In this document: one piece after another, positions 35,465 through 45,917 of the stretch
Numbering within the stretch: position 1 is the first letter of the stretch
How the letters are laid out: the number at the start of each line of letters is the position of its first letter
Program-made: the position numbers and the translations under genes
Source: Gordonia sp. ABSL11-1
GTDB lineage: Bacteria; Actinomycetota; Actinomycetes; Mycobacteriales; Mycobacteriaceae
Assembly (NCBI RefSeq): GCF_030315685.1
Contig: NZ_JASXSI010000004.1
Location: 186,001-250,000, forward strand
Length of the DNA: 64,000 nt
Direction of reading: 5' to 3'
Notes under the pieces: model-generated
What the model was told of the DNA's origin: nothing
Seen by the model: the letters and a program-made list of their open reading frames with translations, nothing else
Database searches by the model: none

Positions 35465-37332
35465 TCGGACACACCCTTTCCGGCGATCTCTTCGTCACGG
35501 TGGGATGTCCCACCGAGGTATGCCCGCCACATCGACGCGTACAGCCCATCGCCGCCGGCGAGTTCGGCGTGGATACCGGTCTCGACGACCCGCCCGCCAT
35601 CGAGGACGATGATGTTGTCGGCGTGAGTGATCGAGCCCAGGCGGTGGGCGATCACGAGCACTGTGCGACCGACCATCAATCGCGCGACGGCCTCCTGGAT
35701 CTGGGCCTCCGAGTCGGGATCGGCAAAGGCGGTCGCCTCGTCGAGTACCAGGATGGGCGCATCGGACAGCAGTGCCCGCGCGATGCTGATGCGCTGAGCC
35801 TCACCACCGGAGAAGTGCGCGTCGACGTCTGCTATCGCGTCGTAGCCGTTGGGCAACTGACGAATCCGATCGTCGATGTTGGCCGTGCGGGCGGCCGCGA
35901 TGACCTCGTCCAGTCCCGCCTCTGGGCGTCCGAGACGGATGTTGTCGGCGACACTGACACCCAGAAGTGCGACGTCCTGCAACACGAATCCGACGTGTCG
36001 GTAGAGCTCCTCTGGAGCGATGTCCCGGACGTCGACGCCGCCTATCATGACCGCGCCCTCGTCGGGGTCGGCAAACCGCGGGAGAAGCGTTGCCAGCGTC
36101 GACTTCCCGCTTCCCGACGGCCCGACCAGGGCGGTCACCGTGCCTGGGTGCAGCGTCGCCGACACCGACTCGAGGGCCCGTACCTCGGCGGCGGCGGCGT
36201 CGCCTGGGTAGGCGAACGAGACATCCAGGAACTCGACCGTGTTCCCCTGCGGCACCGAAGGTGTCGTGGAGATCTCGAGCTCTGGGAGGTCGAACAGCTC
36301 GACGAGTCGTTGCGCCGCAGCGGCCGCTTCACGCCTGCTGTACATCGCCATGCTGACGGTGAGCAGTGTCGCGGGCAGGATGAGTGCGACGAGGGTTGAC
36401 CCCAGTACCTCGATCGGATCCACCGAGCCCGACCGCACGAACCAGTAGCCCCCGCCGAGGTTCACCAGCAACACCAGCGGTGCCGACAACATCAGCATCG
36501 AGAGAGCCTCGATGCGCAGCATCGGGCCGACGTAACCGGCGAAGTCGTCGTTGAACTCGTCGGCCGCATCGACGAACGCCTTGTGCGCGCGGCCGGTCTG
36601 CCCGAACGTCTTCACCACCGACACGCCGGACACGAACTCCACGATGGTGCTGCTGATCCGCGCGAGTGCCGCGTTCATCTTGGCCATCTGCTCGGTGCTG
36701 TCCTTGACCATCCATGCGTAGGCGATGGCGTACAGCGGCAGGGTTGCCACGGCGAGCAGACCGAGGCGCCAGTCCAGCACGAAGCAGTAGATCAGCGCGA
36801 ACAGCGGTGTCGCGGCCGCGGCCGTCGTCTCGACGTCGGCGTGTGCGACGAGATAGTGCAGTTCGCCGACGTCGTGCTGGGTGGCTTTGCGGACCTGCCC
36901 AGAGGTCGTGCGGGTGAACCATCCCAACGGCAGCCGACTGAGTTTCGCGGTGATGCGTCGCCGCAGTATTGCCTGGAGGTCGACGTCGGCGAAGTGTGTC
37001 ACCGCCAGGGCCAGCCCACTGAAGAAGGCGCGGGCGCCGAGACCGGCGGTCACCACCCAGACGATGAGCCAGACACGGCCGGTGTCCACCGCACCGTCGC
37101 CGAGAAGCGTCCTGCCCAACTCGACGATGCCGATGAACGGGATGACCGTCGCTGCCGATGCTATGACCTGCAGGATCTGCGCGACACGAATCCTCGTGCG
37201 GACGGGTTCGAGCAGCGACCGCAGCGCAGCAGCACTCTGCTGCGCTTCGGCTCGTGCGTCCGGCGTCACATTCTCGGGCGGTGGGTCCGGTAGATTCTCC
37301 GTCCGTTCGGCGAGCTCGGCACCAGTTGTCAT
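35461..37332 (-). CDS. ABC exporter, half-transporter (first of a pair)
   Basis: A 623-residue ABC exporter with an N-terminal cytoplasmic extension (about 45 residues), transmembrane region to about residue 340, then Walker A GPSGSGKS, signature FSGGEAQRIS and Walker B LVLDEATAFAD. The ATG at 37332 is followed upstream by a possible iron box. Paired with the next gene. I infer a role in iron or siderophore handling from this box and the pair architecture, with limited confidence. Confidence 0.83.
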   Translation of the reverse strand: MTTGAELAERTENLPDPPPENVTPDARAEAQQSAAALRSLLEPVRTRIRVAQILQVIASAATVIPFIGIVELGRTLLGDGAVDTGRVWLIVWVVTAGLGARAFFSGLALAVTHFADVDLQAILRRRITAKLSRLPLGWFTRTTSGQVRKATQHDVGELHYLVAHADVETTAAAATPLFALIYCFVLDWRLGLLAVATLPLYAIAYAWMVKDSTEQMAKMNAALARISSTIVEFVSGVSVVKTFGQTGRAHKAFVDAADEFNDDFAGYVGPMLRIEALSMLMLSAPLVLLVNLGGGYWFVRSGSVDPIEVLGSTLVALILPATLLTVSMAMYSRREAAAAAQRLVELFDLPELEISTTPSVPQGNTVEFLDVSFAYPGDAAAAEVRALESVSATLHPGTVTALVGPSGSGKSTLATLLPRFADPDEGAVMIGGVDVRDIAPEELYRHVGFVLQDVALLGVSVADNIRLGRPEAGLDEVIAAARTANIDDRIRQLPNGYDAIADVDAHFSGGEAQRISIARALLSDAPILVLDEATAFADPDSEAQIQEAVARLMVGRTVLVIAHRLGSITHADNIIVLDGGRVVETGIHAELAGGDGLYASMWRAYLGGTSHRDEEIAGKGVSE

Positions 37333-37359
37333 ACGCGTACGATAACGCCCGCGTGAATC

Positions 37360-37380
37360 CTGGGCAAGGGTGCCCTAACT
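37360..37380. promoter_or_regulatory. Possible DtxR/IdeR-type iron box upstream of the ABC pair
   Basis: On the minus strand AGTTAGGGCACCCTTGCCCA contains TTAGG and a GGGCA/TGCCC dyad. I count about 12 of 19 matches to the iron-box consensus TTAGGTTAGGCTAACCTAA. It lies 28-48 bases upstream of the ATG. Weak evidence. Confidence 0.35.
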
Positions 37381-37403
37381 TGCACTCTCCCACGTGGTAC
37401 CTC

Positions 37404-37589
37404 ATATCTGTCCATCGACACGCTTCGATCACACCGAGAACCGACTGGCCGAGATCATGCGGCCGATCCACGAGATCTGCCTGGCGACTGCGGAGGAGTA
37501 CGGCGCCCCAAGGCGATTACGTGGTCGGCGCGAACATCGCAGGATGCACCCATGTGGCGGATGCGATGCTGTCACTCGGCGTGATCTGA
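37404..37589 (+). pseudogene. gdhA: 3' remnant of an NADP-type glutamate dehydrogenase gene
   Basis: One frame gives FDHTENRLAEIMRPIHEICL and EEYGAP (to 37510), the next frame gives GDYVVGANIAGCTHVADAML and SLGVI to a stop at 37587-37589. Together they match the extreme C-terminus of glutamate dehydrogenase, joined by a one-base insertion. The upstream nine-tenths of the gene is missing. The remnant lies between the ABC pair promoter and kstR2. Confidence 0.72.
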
Positions 37590-37594
37590 CCGTC

Positions 37595-38194
37595 TCAGCG
37601 AGGCAGGATACCGTCGAGCACGATCGAAAGATATTGACGCGCAATGTCATCGGCGGCGAGCGCGCCTCCGGGCCGATACCAGCGCACCGCGACCCACACC
37701 GTGTCGCGCAGGAATCGGTAGGCCAGCTCGACGTCGAGGTCGGCGCGGAATTCACCGTCGTCGACGCCTCGGCGGAGGACGGCATGCCAGAGCTGGCGGA
37801 ACTCGGTGTTGAGTTCGTCGATGTAGGCGAACCGCTCCTGGCCGGCGAGGCGTTTGGCCTCGTCCTGGTAGATGGCGACGGCGTTGCGCTGCGCGTCGAT
37901 GGACTCGAACGAGGCGACCACCAGTCCACGCAGGGTCTCCGCGGCACTCAGGCCGGAGCCGGCGATCTCGCGGTAGCGCGCGAAGAGGTCGTCGAGGAAG
38001 CTGCGGAGGATCTCGTCGACCATCGATTCCTTGGAATCGAAATGGTGATAGAGGCTGCCCGACAGGATGCCCGCCGCATCCGCGATGTCCCGCACTGTCG
38101 TCGACCTCAGACCCTGCTCGGCGAACATCCTCCCCGCTGTCGCCAGGAGCTCGTCGCGCCTGGTGGTGCCGGTGACGGAGCCGCGTGGTGCCAT
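37595..38194 (-). CDS. kstR2: KstR2, TetR-family repressor of HIP catabolism
   Basis: A 199-residue TetR protein with helix-turn-helix TVRDIADAAGILSGSLYHHFDSKESM near residues 33-58. Length and neighbours match KstR2 (Rv3557c). It is known to bind HIP-CoA and repress ring C/D genes. A palindromic CAAG/CTTG site 11 bases upstream suggests autoregulation. A 70-residue-per-domain reading on the opposite strand is a shadow. Confidence 0.88.
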   Translation of the reverse strand: MAPRGSVTGTTRRDELLATAGRMFAEQGLRSTTVRDIADAAGILSGSLYHHFDSKESMVDEILRSFLDDLFARYREIAGSGLSAAETLRGLVVASFESIDAQRNAVAIYQDEAKRLAGQERFAYIDELNTEFRQLWHAVLRRGVDDGEFRADLDVELAYRFLRDTVWVAVRWYRPGGALAADDIARQYLSIVLDGILPR

Positions 38195-38204
38195 TGGTCC
38201 ACCC

Positions 38205-38220
38205 TAGCAAGCGCTTGGCC
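38205..38220. promoter_or_regulatory. KstR2-type operator upstream of kstR2
   Basis: TAGCAAGCGCTTGGCC contains the perfect core CAAGCGCTTG. It lies 11 bases upstream of the kstR2 ATG and 56 bases beyond the end of the aldehyde dehydrogenase gene. Confidence 0.82.
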
Positions 38221-38275
38221 GGGCGCGCGGTGATGCGAGCCCGGCCAAGCGGTGTCGTGTGCGATCAGTGTCGCA

Positions 38276-39784
38276 TCAGCGGCGCTTGAGCTTCTTGATG
38301 GCGCGATTGTTGAGTCGCGCCCACAGCTTCAGCTGGCTGTTCGTCATCTTCTTGTCGCGTGAGGTGAACGGAGGCGACATCATCTCCGCGACCGAAAGCG
38401 GCAAGGTCGAGACAGTGACAGCGCGGGCATGGCTGAACGTCTCGAACCCGAACTTGCCGTGATAGTTGCCCATTCCGCTCTTGCCGACGCCGCCGAACGG
38501 CAGGCCACCGCTGAACAGGTGCGTGGCGAAGTCGTTGGCGTTGATCGATCCGCTGCGGGTACTGTCGGCGAGGGTCTTCAGATTGTCGTTGTCATCGCCG
38601 GACCAGTACATGGTCAGCGGATGCGGGTGGCTGGTGATGTGGCTGATCACCTCGGACAACTTGCGGTACGGGTACACCGTGAGCACCGGCCCGAAGACCT
38701 CGTCCTCTTCGATCTTCATGCCGGCCTTGACACCGGTGAGCAGCGTCGGCGGGATCTTGCGGGTATCGGCGTCGGGCAGCGACTCCCCGGCCGGGATCAC
38801 CTGATGCTTGGTCGCGCCGAGCTTCTCGGCGTCGTCGATCAGGTCGACGATCCGGTTGAAATTCTTCTCGTTGATCGTCGCGGTGTACTCGCGGTTGGAG
38901 CGGATCGTCGCGAACTTGTCCTTCCACCGCGCGATGACCTTGTCGGTGAACTCGCCGACCTTGGCCTCCGGCACGAAGACGTAGTCGGGGCACAGGCAGA
39001 CCTGGCCGCCGTTGACCATGCGCGCATCGGCGAGGAACTTCGCCGCCTTGTCGATGTCGGCATCGGCGTCGACGACCGCCGGGTTCTTGCCACCGAGTTC
39101 GAGAGTGACCGGCACGAGGTTCTTGGCGGTCTCGACCGCGACCGACGCACCCACCTCCGGCGAGCCGGTGAAGAACATGTGATCGACCTTCAGCTTCGCG
39201 AAGTCCGATCCCGAACCATGCTTGCTGGTGATCACCGCGAACTCCTCGACGGTGAAGTAGTCCGGGGCATGCTTGGCGATCACATCGGTCGTGCGGGCGG
39301 TGATCGACGAAGGGCGCATCAGCACCCGGTTGCCTGCCGCGAACGCCGACCCGGCCGGGACGAAGGTCAGCTGCAGCGGAAAGTTCCAGGGCCCCATGAT
39401 GCCGACGACGCCGAGCGGATCGTGCCGCAGCCGCTGCTTGAATCCGGCCAGCCCCTGCCCCTTGGCGACATTGACCTCCTTCATCCACTTCTCGGCGTGC
39501 CGCCGCTGGTGGGTGAGGTCGATCATGCAGCCGACGACGTCGGCCGCGATCGACAACTCACGCGGCCGACTGCCGAAGTCGGCCTCGAGCGCCTCCGCGA
39601 TCTCGTCGGCGTTGTCGAGCAGCAGCGACGACAATCGGGTGATGCGATCGATCCGGGTCTTCGCATCCGGGATGCCGTCACGCAGGAACGCGGCCCGCTG
39701 GATCTCCAGCAGCTCGGTCATGGTGTGGGCTTCCGACGACACGCGGCCGGCCGCCGCGGTGTTCACCTCTGCTGGTTTGGTCAT
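38276..39784 (-). CDS. Aldehyde dehydrogenase, coniferyl-aldehyde-type
   Basis: A 502-residue NAD(P)-dependent aldehyde dehydrogenase. Catalytic Glu is in LELGGKNP and catalytic Cys in GGQVCLCPDYV. PWNFPLQLTF marks the cofactor region, and the tail KLWARLNNRAIKKLKRR is basic, fitting the short class 3-like type. No KstR2 site is seen upstream (39785-39976). Its place between kstR2 and fadA6 is not typical of mycobacteria. A role in steroid degradation is uncertain. Confidence 0.85.
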   Translation of the reverse strand: MTKPAEVNTAAAGRVSSEAHTMTELLEIQRAAFLRDGIPDAKTRIDRITRLSSLLLDNADEIAEALEADFGSRPRELSIAADVVGCMIDLTHQRRHAEKWMKEVNVAKGQGLAGFKQRLRHDPLGVVGIMGPWNFPLQLTFVPAGSAFAAGNRVLMRPSSITARTTDVIAKHAPDYFTVEEFAVITSKHGSGSDFAKLKVDHMFFTGSPEVGASVAVETAKNLVPVTLELGGKNPAVVDADADIDKAAKFLADARMVNGGQVCLCPDYVFVPEAKVGEFTDKVIARWKDKFATIRSNREYTATINEKNFNRIVDLIDDAEKLGATKHQVIPAGESLPDADTRKIPPTLLTGVKAGMKIEEDEVFGPVLTVYPYRKLSEVISHITSHPHPLTMYWSGDDNDNLKTLADSTRSGSINANDFATHLFSGGLPFGGVGKSGMGNYHGKFGFETFSHARAVTVSTLPLSVAEMMSPPFTSRDKKMTNSQLKLWARLNNRAIKKLKRR

Positions 39785-39976
39785 CCGATCCTCCGACTCG
39801 TACCGATGGCCATGCGTGTCGTGAAACGACCGCGCATGTTTGTTCCACCATAGTATGCGTCAGATCACACCCTTCTGGCGACACCTGTTTTCAGATGTGG
39901 CCACCTTGAGCGGAGTTCCTCAGGGACCGGTTCAGCGTGATTCCTCGGGGACCGATTCGAGCTGCGGCCGCAGCGC
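39785..39976. other. Intergenic stretch with a short direct repeat
   Basis: No gene is seen. It includes two related 21-base units (TTCCTCAGGGACCGGTTC and TTCCTCGGGGACCGATTC) at about 39916-39960. The segment is somewhat AT-richer near 39840-39880 and could carry the aldehyde dehydrogenase promoter. Confidence 0.5.
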
Positions 39977-41134
39977 TCAGCTCAGACGCTCGATGATCGT
40001 CACGTTCGCCGTGCCGCCGCCCTCGCACATCGTCTGCAGACCGTATCGGCTGCCGGTGCGTTCGAGTTCGTTCAGCAGGGTTGCGAACAGTTTGGCGCCG
40101 GTCGCGCCGAGCGGATGCCCGAGGGCGATGGCGCCACCGTTGCGATTGACCTTCGACGGGTCGGCACCGGTCTCCTTGAGCCACGCCAGCACCACCGATG
40201 CGAACGCCTCGTTGATCTCGACGACGTCGATGTCGTCGATCGACAGGCCCGCTTTCCGCAGCGCGTACGCCGTCGCGGGGATCGGTGCCGACAGCATCAT
40301 CACCGGATCGTCGCCACGCACCGACATGTGATGGATGCGGGCCCGCGGGGTCAGACCGTACTCCTTGAGCGCCTGCTCGGACACCACCAGCGTCGCCGAC
40401 GCACCATCGGAGATCTGTGACGCGACGGCCGCCGTCAGCCGGGATCCCTCGGCGAGCGGCGACAAGCCGGCCATCTTCTCCATCGACGTCTCGCGCGGGC
40501 ATTCGTCGGCGACGCAATCGCCGATCGCGACGTTCTCCTTGTCGAAGCGGCCGTCGGCGATCGCCGCGCGCGCACGCTCGTGGGATTGCAGGGCCCACCG
40601 TTCCATGTCCTCACGACTGATGTCCCACTTGGTGGCCATCATGTCGGCGCCGTTGAACTGGGAGATCGAGGCGTCGCCGAACCGTTCGCGCCAGCCGGTG
40701 GATTCCGCTGTGGGCGTGGTGAATCCGAACTCCTGCCCGGCGATCATCGCCTGCGAGATCGGGATGGCGCTCATGTTCTGCACACCACCGGCGACGACGA
40801 CGTCCTGTGTTCCGCTCATCACACCCTGCGCGGCGAAGTGGATGGCCTGCTGCGACGACCCGCACTGCCGGTCGACGGTGGTACCCGGGATGTGGAGGGG
40901 CAGACCCGCGGTCAGCCACGCGGTGCGCGCGATGTTGCCGGCCTGCGGCCCGATCGCGTCGACACACCCGAACACGACGTCGTCGACGACGTTCGGATCG
41001 ATGCCGGTGCGATCGATGATCGACGAGATGACGTGTGCGCCGAGGTCGGCGGGATGGGTCTTGGCGAGCGAACCGTTGCGCTTGCCGACCGGGGTGCGGA
41101 CGGCGTCGACGATGTAGGCCTGGGGTGTGGACAT
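39977..41134 (-). CDS. fadA6: Thiolase FadA6
   Basis: A 385-residue thiolase with nucleophilic cysteine in DRQCGSSQQAIH near residue 92, [14 protein letters not shown] and MCEGGG. The ATG at 41134 is chosen over one 30 bases upstream because STPQAYIVDAVRTPVGK is the normal start. FadA6 is KstR2-regulated in mycobacteria and acts after IpdAB, giving MOODA-CoA. It lies 22 bases after ipdF in the fadE30-ipdF-fadA6 operon. Confidence 0.88.
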   Translation of the reverse strand: MSTPQAYIVDAVRTPVGKRNGSLAKTHPADLGAHVISSIIDRTGIDPNVVDDVVFGCVDAIGPQAGNIARTAWLTAGLPLHIPGTTVDRQCGSSQQAIHFAAQGVMSGTQDVVVAGGVQNMSAIPISQAMIAGQEFGFTTPTAESTGWRERFGDASISQFNGADMMATKWDISREDMERWALQSHERARAAIADGRFDKENVAIGDCVADECPRETSMEKMAGLSPLAEGSRLTAAVASQISDGASATLVVSEQALKEYGLTPRARIHHMSVRGDDPVMMLSAPIPATAYALRKAGLSIDDIDVVEINEAFASVVLAWLKETGADPSKVNRNGGAIALGHPLGATGAKLFATLLNELERTGSRYGLQTMCEGGGTANVTIIERLS

Positions 41135-41156
41135 GGTCAGTGCTCCAATTCTGTTG

Positions 41157-41978
41157 TCAGGCACGCTGGCTGGAGATCGAGACGACCTCGCCGGTCAGGT
41201 AGGTGGTGTAGTCGCTGGCGAGCATGGCGATGGTGGCGGCGACCTCCCAGACCTCGGCGGCACGGCCGTAGGCCTCGCGTGAGGCGAGCTCGTCGAGGAG
41301 ATCGTCACTGGTGACCTTCGCGAGGAACGGGTGGTTGGCGATGGACGGCGCGACCGCATTGATGCGGACGCCGACATCGGCGGCTTCGATCGCCGAACAT
41401 CGGGTCAACGCCATCACCCCGGCCTTGGCGGCCGCATAGTGCGCCTGCCCGCGCTGTGCGCGCCAACCGAGCACCGACGCATTGTTCACGATGACGCCAC
41501 CGTGCTCGACCCCACGGAAGTAGCGCAGCGCGGCACGGGTCGCGCGGAAGGTGCCGTTGAGGGTGATGTCGATGACCCGATCCCACTCCTCGTCGGTCAT
41601 GTCGGCCACCGGGGTCTCGCCACCGAGTCCGGCGTTGTTGACCAGCACATCGATCCGTCCGAGTTCACCTGCGGCCGACTCGATCAGAGCGTCGACCTGA
41701 GAAGACTCCTGGACATTGCAGACGATCTGGCCGACGGTGGAGTCCGTGAACTCGGTCGCGAGCCGGTCCTGCGCCTCCCCCAGCCGCCGTTCGTGCCAGT
41801 CGCTGATCACCACGTCGGCCCCCTCGAGCAGCGCTCGGCGCGCGGTCGCGAAGCCGATCCCGGTACCCGCTGCAGCGGTGACGACGACCTTGCGGCCGAG
41901 GAGCAGACCATGTCCCGGGGTCTCCTCCGGTGGCGTGGCGAGCGGCGAACGGTGCTGGGAGATCGTCGTTTCGGTCAC
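41157..41978 (-). CDS. ipdF: 5-OH HIC-CoA dehydrogenase IpdF (SDR)
   Basis: A 273-residue SDR with a TAAAGTGIGFATARRALLEGA nucleotide motif after a 25-residue leader, NNAGLGG and catalytic YAAAKAG. GTG at 41978 overlaps the fadE30 stop by four bases. Mycobacterial IpdF (Rv3559c) lies beside fadE30 in the same order and oxidises the 5-hydroxyl of HIC-CoA. The TAAAGTGIG glycine motif is slightly atypical but still serviceable. Confidence 0.85.
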   Translation of the reverse strand: MTETTISQHRSPLATPPEETPGHGLLLGRKVVVTAAAGTGIGFATARRALLEGADVVISDWHERRLGEAQDRLATEFTDSTVGQIVCNVQESSQVDALIESAAGELGRIDVLVNNAGLGGETPVADMTDEEWDRVIDITLNGTFRATRAALRYFRGVEHGGVIVNNASVLGWRAQRGQAHYAAAKAGVMALTRCSAIEAADVGVRINAVAPSIANHPFLAKVTSDDLLDELASREAYGRAAEVWEVAATIAMLASDYTTYLTGEVVSISSQRA

Positions 41979-43255
41979 TGTCGGGCCTCTCGCGGTAGGC
42001 CGAGCACGCGCTCGGCGATGATGTTGCGCTGCACCTCGTTCGAACCGCCGTAGATCGTGTCGGCGCGGGTGAAGAGGAACAGTCGCTGCCATTCGTCCAG
42101 TTCGACGTGGTCGGGGTCGGTGATGTCGTTCGCGACGCCCTCGACGGTCTGCGCGGGACCGAGCAGCGACGGCGCGCCGATGACGGCCATCGCCAGCTCA
42201 CCGAGATCCCGATGCCAGTTCGCCCACAACAGTTTCGCGACGGACGCCGAACCCGCCTGCGCGTCGAACGGCCCGCTCGCACTTCCGCCGCCGGCCAGGG
42301 TCCGTTGAGCGTGTGCACGCATCACCTTGAGACCGATACGCGCCCGCGTGAGACGGGATGCGATCTCGGGGTTGCCCGTCGCGCCGTTTCGGCGCGCGAT
42401 CGTCGTCAGATTGTCGAGTTCACGCTCGAAGCCGACCTGCTGCCCCAACGTGGACACGCCGCGTTCGAACTGCAGCAGGCCCATCGCGACCTTCCACCCG
42501 TCGCCGGGTTCACCGACGACGAGATCGGCGTCGGTGGACGCGTCGTCGAAGAACACCTCGTTGAATTCGGATGTGCCGGTGAGCTGTTGGATCGGCCGCA
42601 CGGTCACACCCGGTTGATCCAGGGGGACCAGTAGGAAACTCAGTCCCTTGTGTCGCGTCGAACCCTTCTCGGTACGGCAGATGACGAAACACCACTGCGC
42701 CACATGCGCGAGCGACGTCCAGACCTTCTGCCCGTTCAGGATCCATGAGTCGCCGTCGAGAGCGGCCGTCGTCGACACCCCGGCGAGATCGGAGCCGGCG
42801 CCGGGTTCCGAATAGCCCTGTGCCCAGAGTTCCGTGACGTCGACGATCCCCGGCAGGAAGCGTTCCTGCTGTGCCTGCGTGCCGAACTCGATCAGGGTCG
42901 GCCCGAGCAGCTCCTCCCCCAGGTGATTGACCCGCGCCGGCGCATTCGCACGGGCGTACTCCTGGTGGAAGATGATCCGCTGATCGAGGGTCGCGCCGCG
43001 TCCTCCGTGACGGGTGGGCCAACCGAGGCAGGTCCACCCGGACCGTGCGAGGTGCCGATCCCAGGCGAGCCGCTCGGCGAAGAACTCGTGCTCACTGCCC
43101 GGCCCGCCGCGACCCTTCAGGTGCTCGAACTCTCCGGCGAGGTTCTCGTCGAGCCACGCGCGCACCGCCGTCGCGAACACCTCGGCGGCGTCCGGGGTGG
43201 AGCGCGCCCATTCGCCGAGGTCAAGCGACCGATCGGCAAGATTGTTCGAGGTCAT
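41975..43255 (-). CDS. fadE30: Acyl-CoA dehydrogenase FadE30
   Basis: A 426-residue acyl-CoA dehydrogenase with YSEPGAGSDLAGVSTTA near residue 155 and GGSNEVQRNIIAE near the C-terminus. The ATG at 43255 is 18 bases from a KstR2-type operator. The TTG/ATG alternative lies 12 bases upstream. Family role: desaturation of HIP-CoA-derived propionyl side chain. Divergent from fadD3 as in mycobacteria. Confidence 0.88.
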   Translation of the reverse strand: MTSNNLADRSLDLGEWARSTPDAAEVFATAVRAWLDENLAGEFEHLKGRGGPGSEHEFFAERLAWDRHLARSGWTCLGWPTRHGGRGATLDQRIIFHQEYARANAPARVNHLGEELLGPTLIEFGTQAQQERFLPGIVDVTELWAQGYSEPGAGSDLAGVSTTAALDGDSWILNGQKVWTSLAHVAQWCFVICRTEKGSTRHKGLSFLLVPLDQPGVTVRPIQQLTGTSEFNEVFFDDASTDADLVVGEPGDGWKVAMGLLQFERGVSTLGQQVGFERELDNLTTIARRNGATGNPEIASRLTRARIGLKVMRAHAQRTLAGGGSASGPFDAQAGSASVAKLLWANWHRDLGELAMAVIGAPSLLGPAQTVEGVANDITDPDHVELDEWQRLFLFTRADTIYGGSNEVQRNIIAERVLGLPREARQ

Positions 43256-43272
43256 GACCGCTAGCATAACTC

Positions 43273-43290
43273 ACCAAGCAAGTGCTAGGT
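43273..43290. promoter_or_regulatory. KstR2-type operator between fadE30 and fadD3
   Basis: ACCAAGCAAGTGCTAGGT is an imperfect palindrome close to the site at 30011. It lies 18 bases from the fadE30 ATG and 8 bases from the fadD3 ATG, so it could control both. Confidence 0.87.
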
Positions 43291-43297
43291 TGGGGAC

Positions 43298-44851
<1,554 letters not shown>

Positions 44852-44861
44852 CGCGATTCGC

Positions 44862-44905
44862 GATTTTGTAGTACGAACACGCGTTCTCCGCGTGTCTGTA
44901 CAACG
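44862..44905. repeat. Dispersed palindrome (family B), copy 2
   Basis: GATTTTGTAGTACGAACACG, a short loop (TTCTC) and CGCGTGTCTGTACAACG. It lies 10 bases after the fadD3 stop and probably serves as a terminator. It is one of two copies that bracket the following pseudogene. Confidence 0.75.
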
Positions 44906-44973
44906 CCATCCGGTGTGCTCGAGGACGAGTGCCGCTGTGGAACCGATTGACGACCGGCAGCGTCAAAGTGTGC

Positions 44974-45852
44974 ATGGCAGACGAAACAGCGCTACGTGCG
45001 ATGCTCGCCGAGCACGACGGCGTCTTCACCTCGGCTCAGGCACAGGCGTGCCGGGGTCGATGCCGACGGCGCACGACGACGGGTCGGGTCCGGCGAGTGG
45101 ATTCGCGAGACCCGAGGCGTCTATCGCGTGGCGCACCGCAAGCTCGACACCCGGATGAGGGCGAGGATCGCTGTCCTGTCCGCCGGACCCGGAGCGGCCT
45201 TGTGCGGCGCGAGCGCTGCGTGGTGGCACGGGCTGACCGACAAAGCGCCGTCGACCATCGGTGATGGCCCCCCATGGTCGACGCGGCCCGCCCGTCGATC
45301 GCGCCCGCGTCTGGCACCGGACCGTCGGCGAGCGCGACTTCACTGTCATCGACGGACTCCGGGTCACGGCTGTTCCTCTCACGGTGCTCGACGCCTCCGT
45401 GGATATCGGCGTGACGATCATGGACTCTGCTCTGCTGAGAAAGAGGGTCGCCCTCGACGACCTCGTTGACGCCCAGAAGCGCAATGCAGGACGCCGCGGC
45501 TCCCCGCGCGCGGGCGATGCTCGCGGCGATGTCTGAGGGAGCACGTTCCGAGGCCGAGCGCGGAGCGGTGGCCCTGCTGAAGACCTCCGACATCGTGGGC
45601 TGGGCAACCAATGTCGACGCATGCGGGTACGTCTTGGACCTCGCAATCGACGAACTGAAGATCGACATCGAGATCGACGGTGTGTCGTTCCACAGCGATG
45701 CGAACGCATTTCAACACGATCGCGAGCGTCAGACCGTTCTGATCGCCAACGGCTGGATCGTCTTGAGGTTCACATGGCACGACATCACGCAACGACCACA
45801 GTGGGTCCTCGCCCAAGTACGCGCGACAATCCGTCAGCGCGAGGCCGCCTGA
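44974..45852 (+). pseudogene. AbiEi-antitoxin-like/DUF559 protein gene with three frameshifts
   Basis: Starting at ATG 44974 the frame encodes DETALRAMLAEHDGVFTSAQ, then shifts (about 45055) to VDADGARRRVGSGEWIRETRGVYR, then (about 45255) to RVWHRTVGERDFTVIDGLRVTAV, then (about 45490) to a C-terminal part with DELKIDIEIDGVSFHSD and DRERQTVLIANGW, which resembles the DUF559 (endonuclease-like) core. Joined, the protein would be about 290 residues. All three shifts are in the same sense (+1). Either a decayed gene or three base-calling insertions. Confidence 0.72.
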
Positions 45853-45856
45853 CCGT

Positions 45857-45906
45857 GAACTCGTAGTACGGACTCGCGTTAAGCGCGTGTTCGTACTACG
45901 AAATCG
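45857..45906. repeat. Dispersed palindrome (family B), copy 3
   Basis: TCGTAGTACGGACTCGCG, loop TTAA, GCGCGTGTTCGTACTACGA. The most complete copy. It lies 5 bases after the DUF559-type stop and 12 bases from the convergent lysS stop, so it may be a bidirectional terminator. Confidence 0.78.
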
Positions 45907-45917
45907 GGAATCGGGGG

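Noticed and set aside
37394..38233. Plus-strand frame through kstR2
   Set aside because: Its first part is the glutamate dehydrogenase remnant, and the rest is antisense to kstR2.
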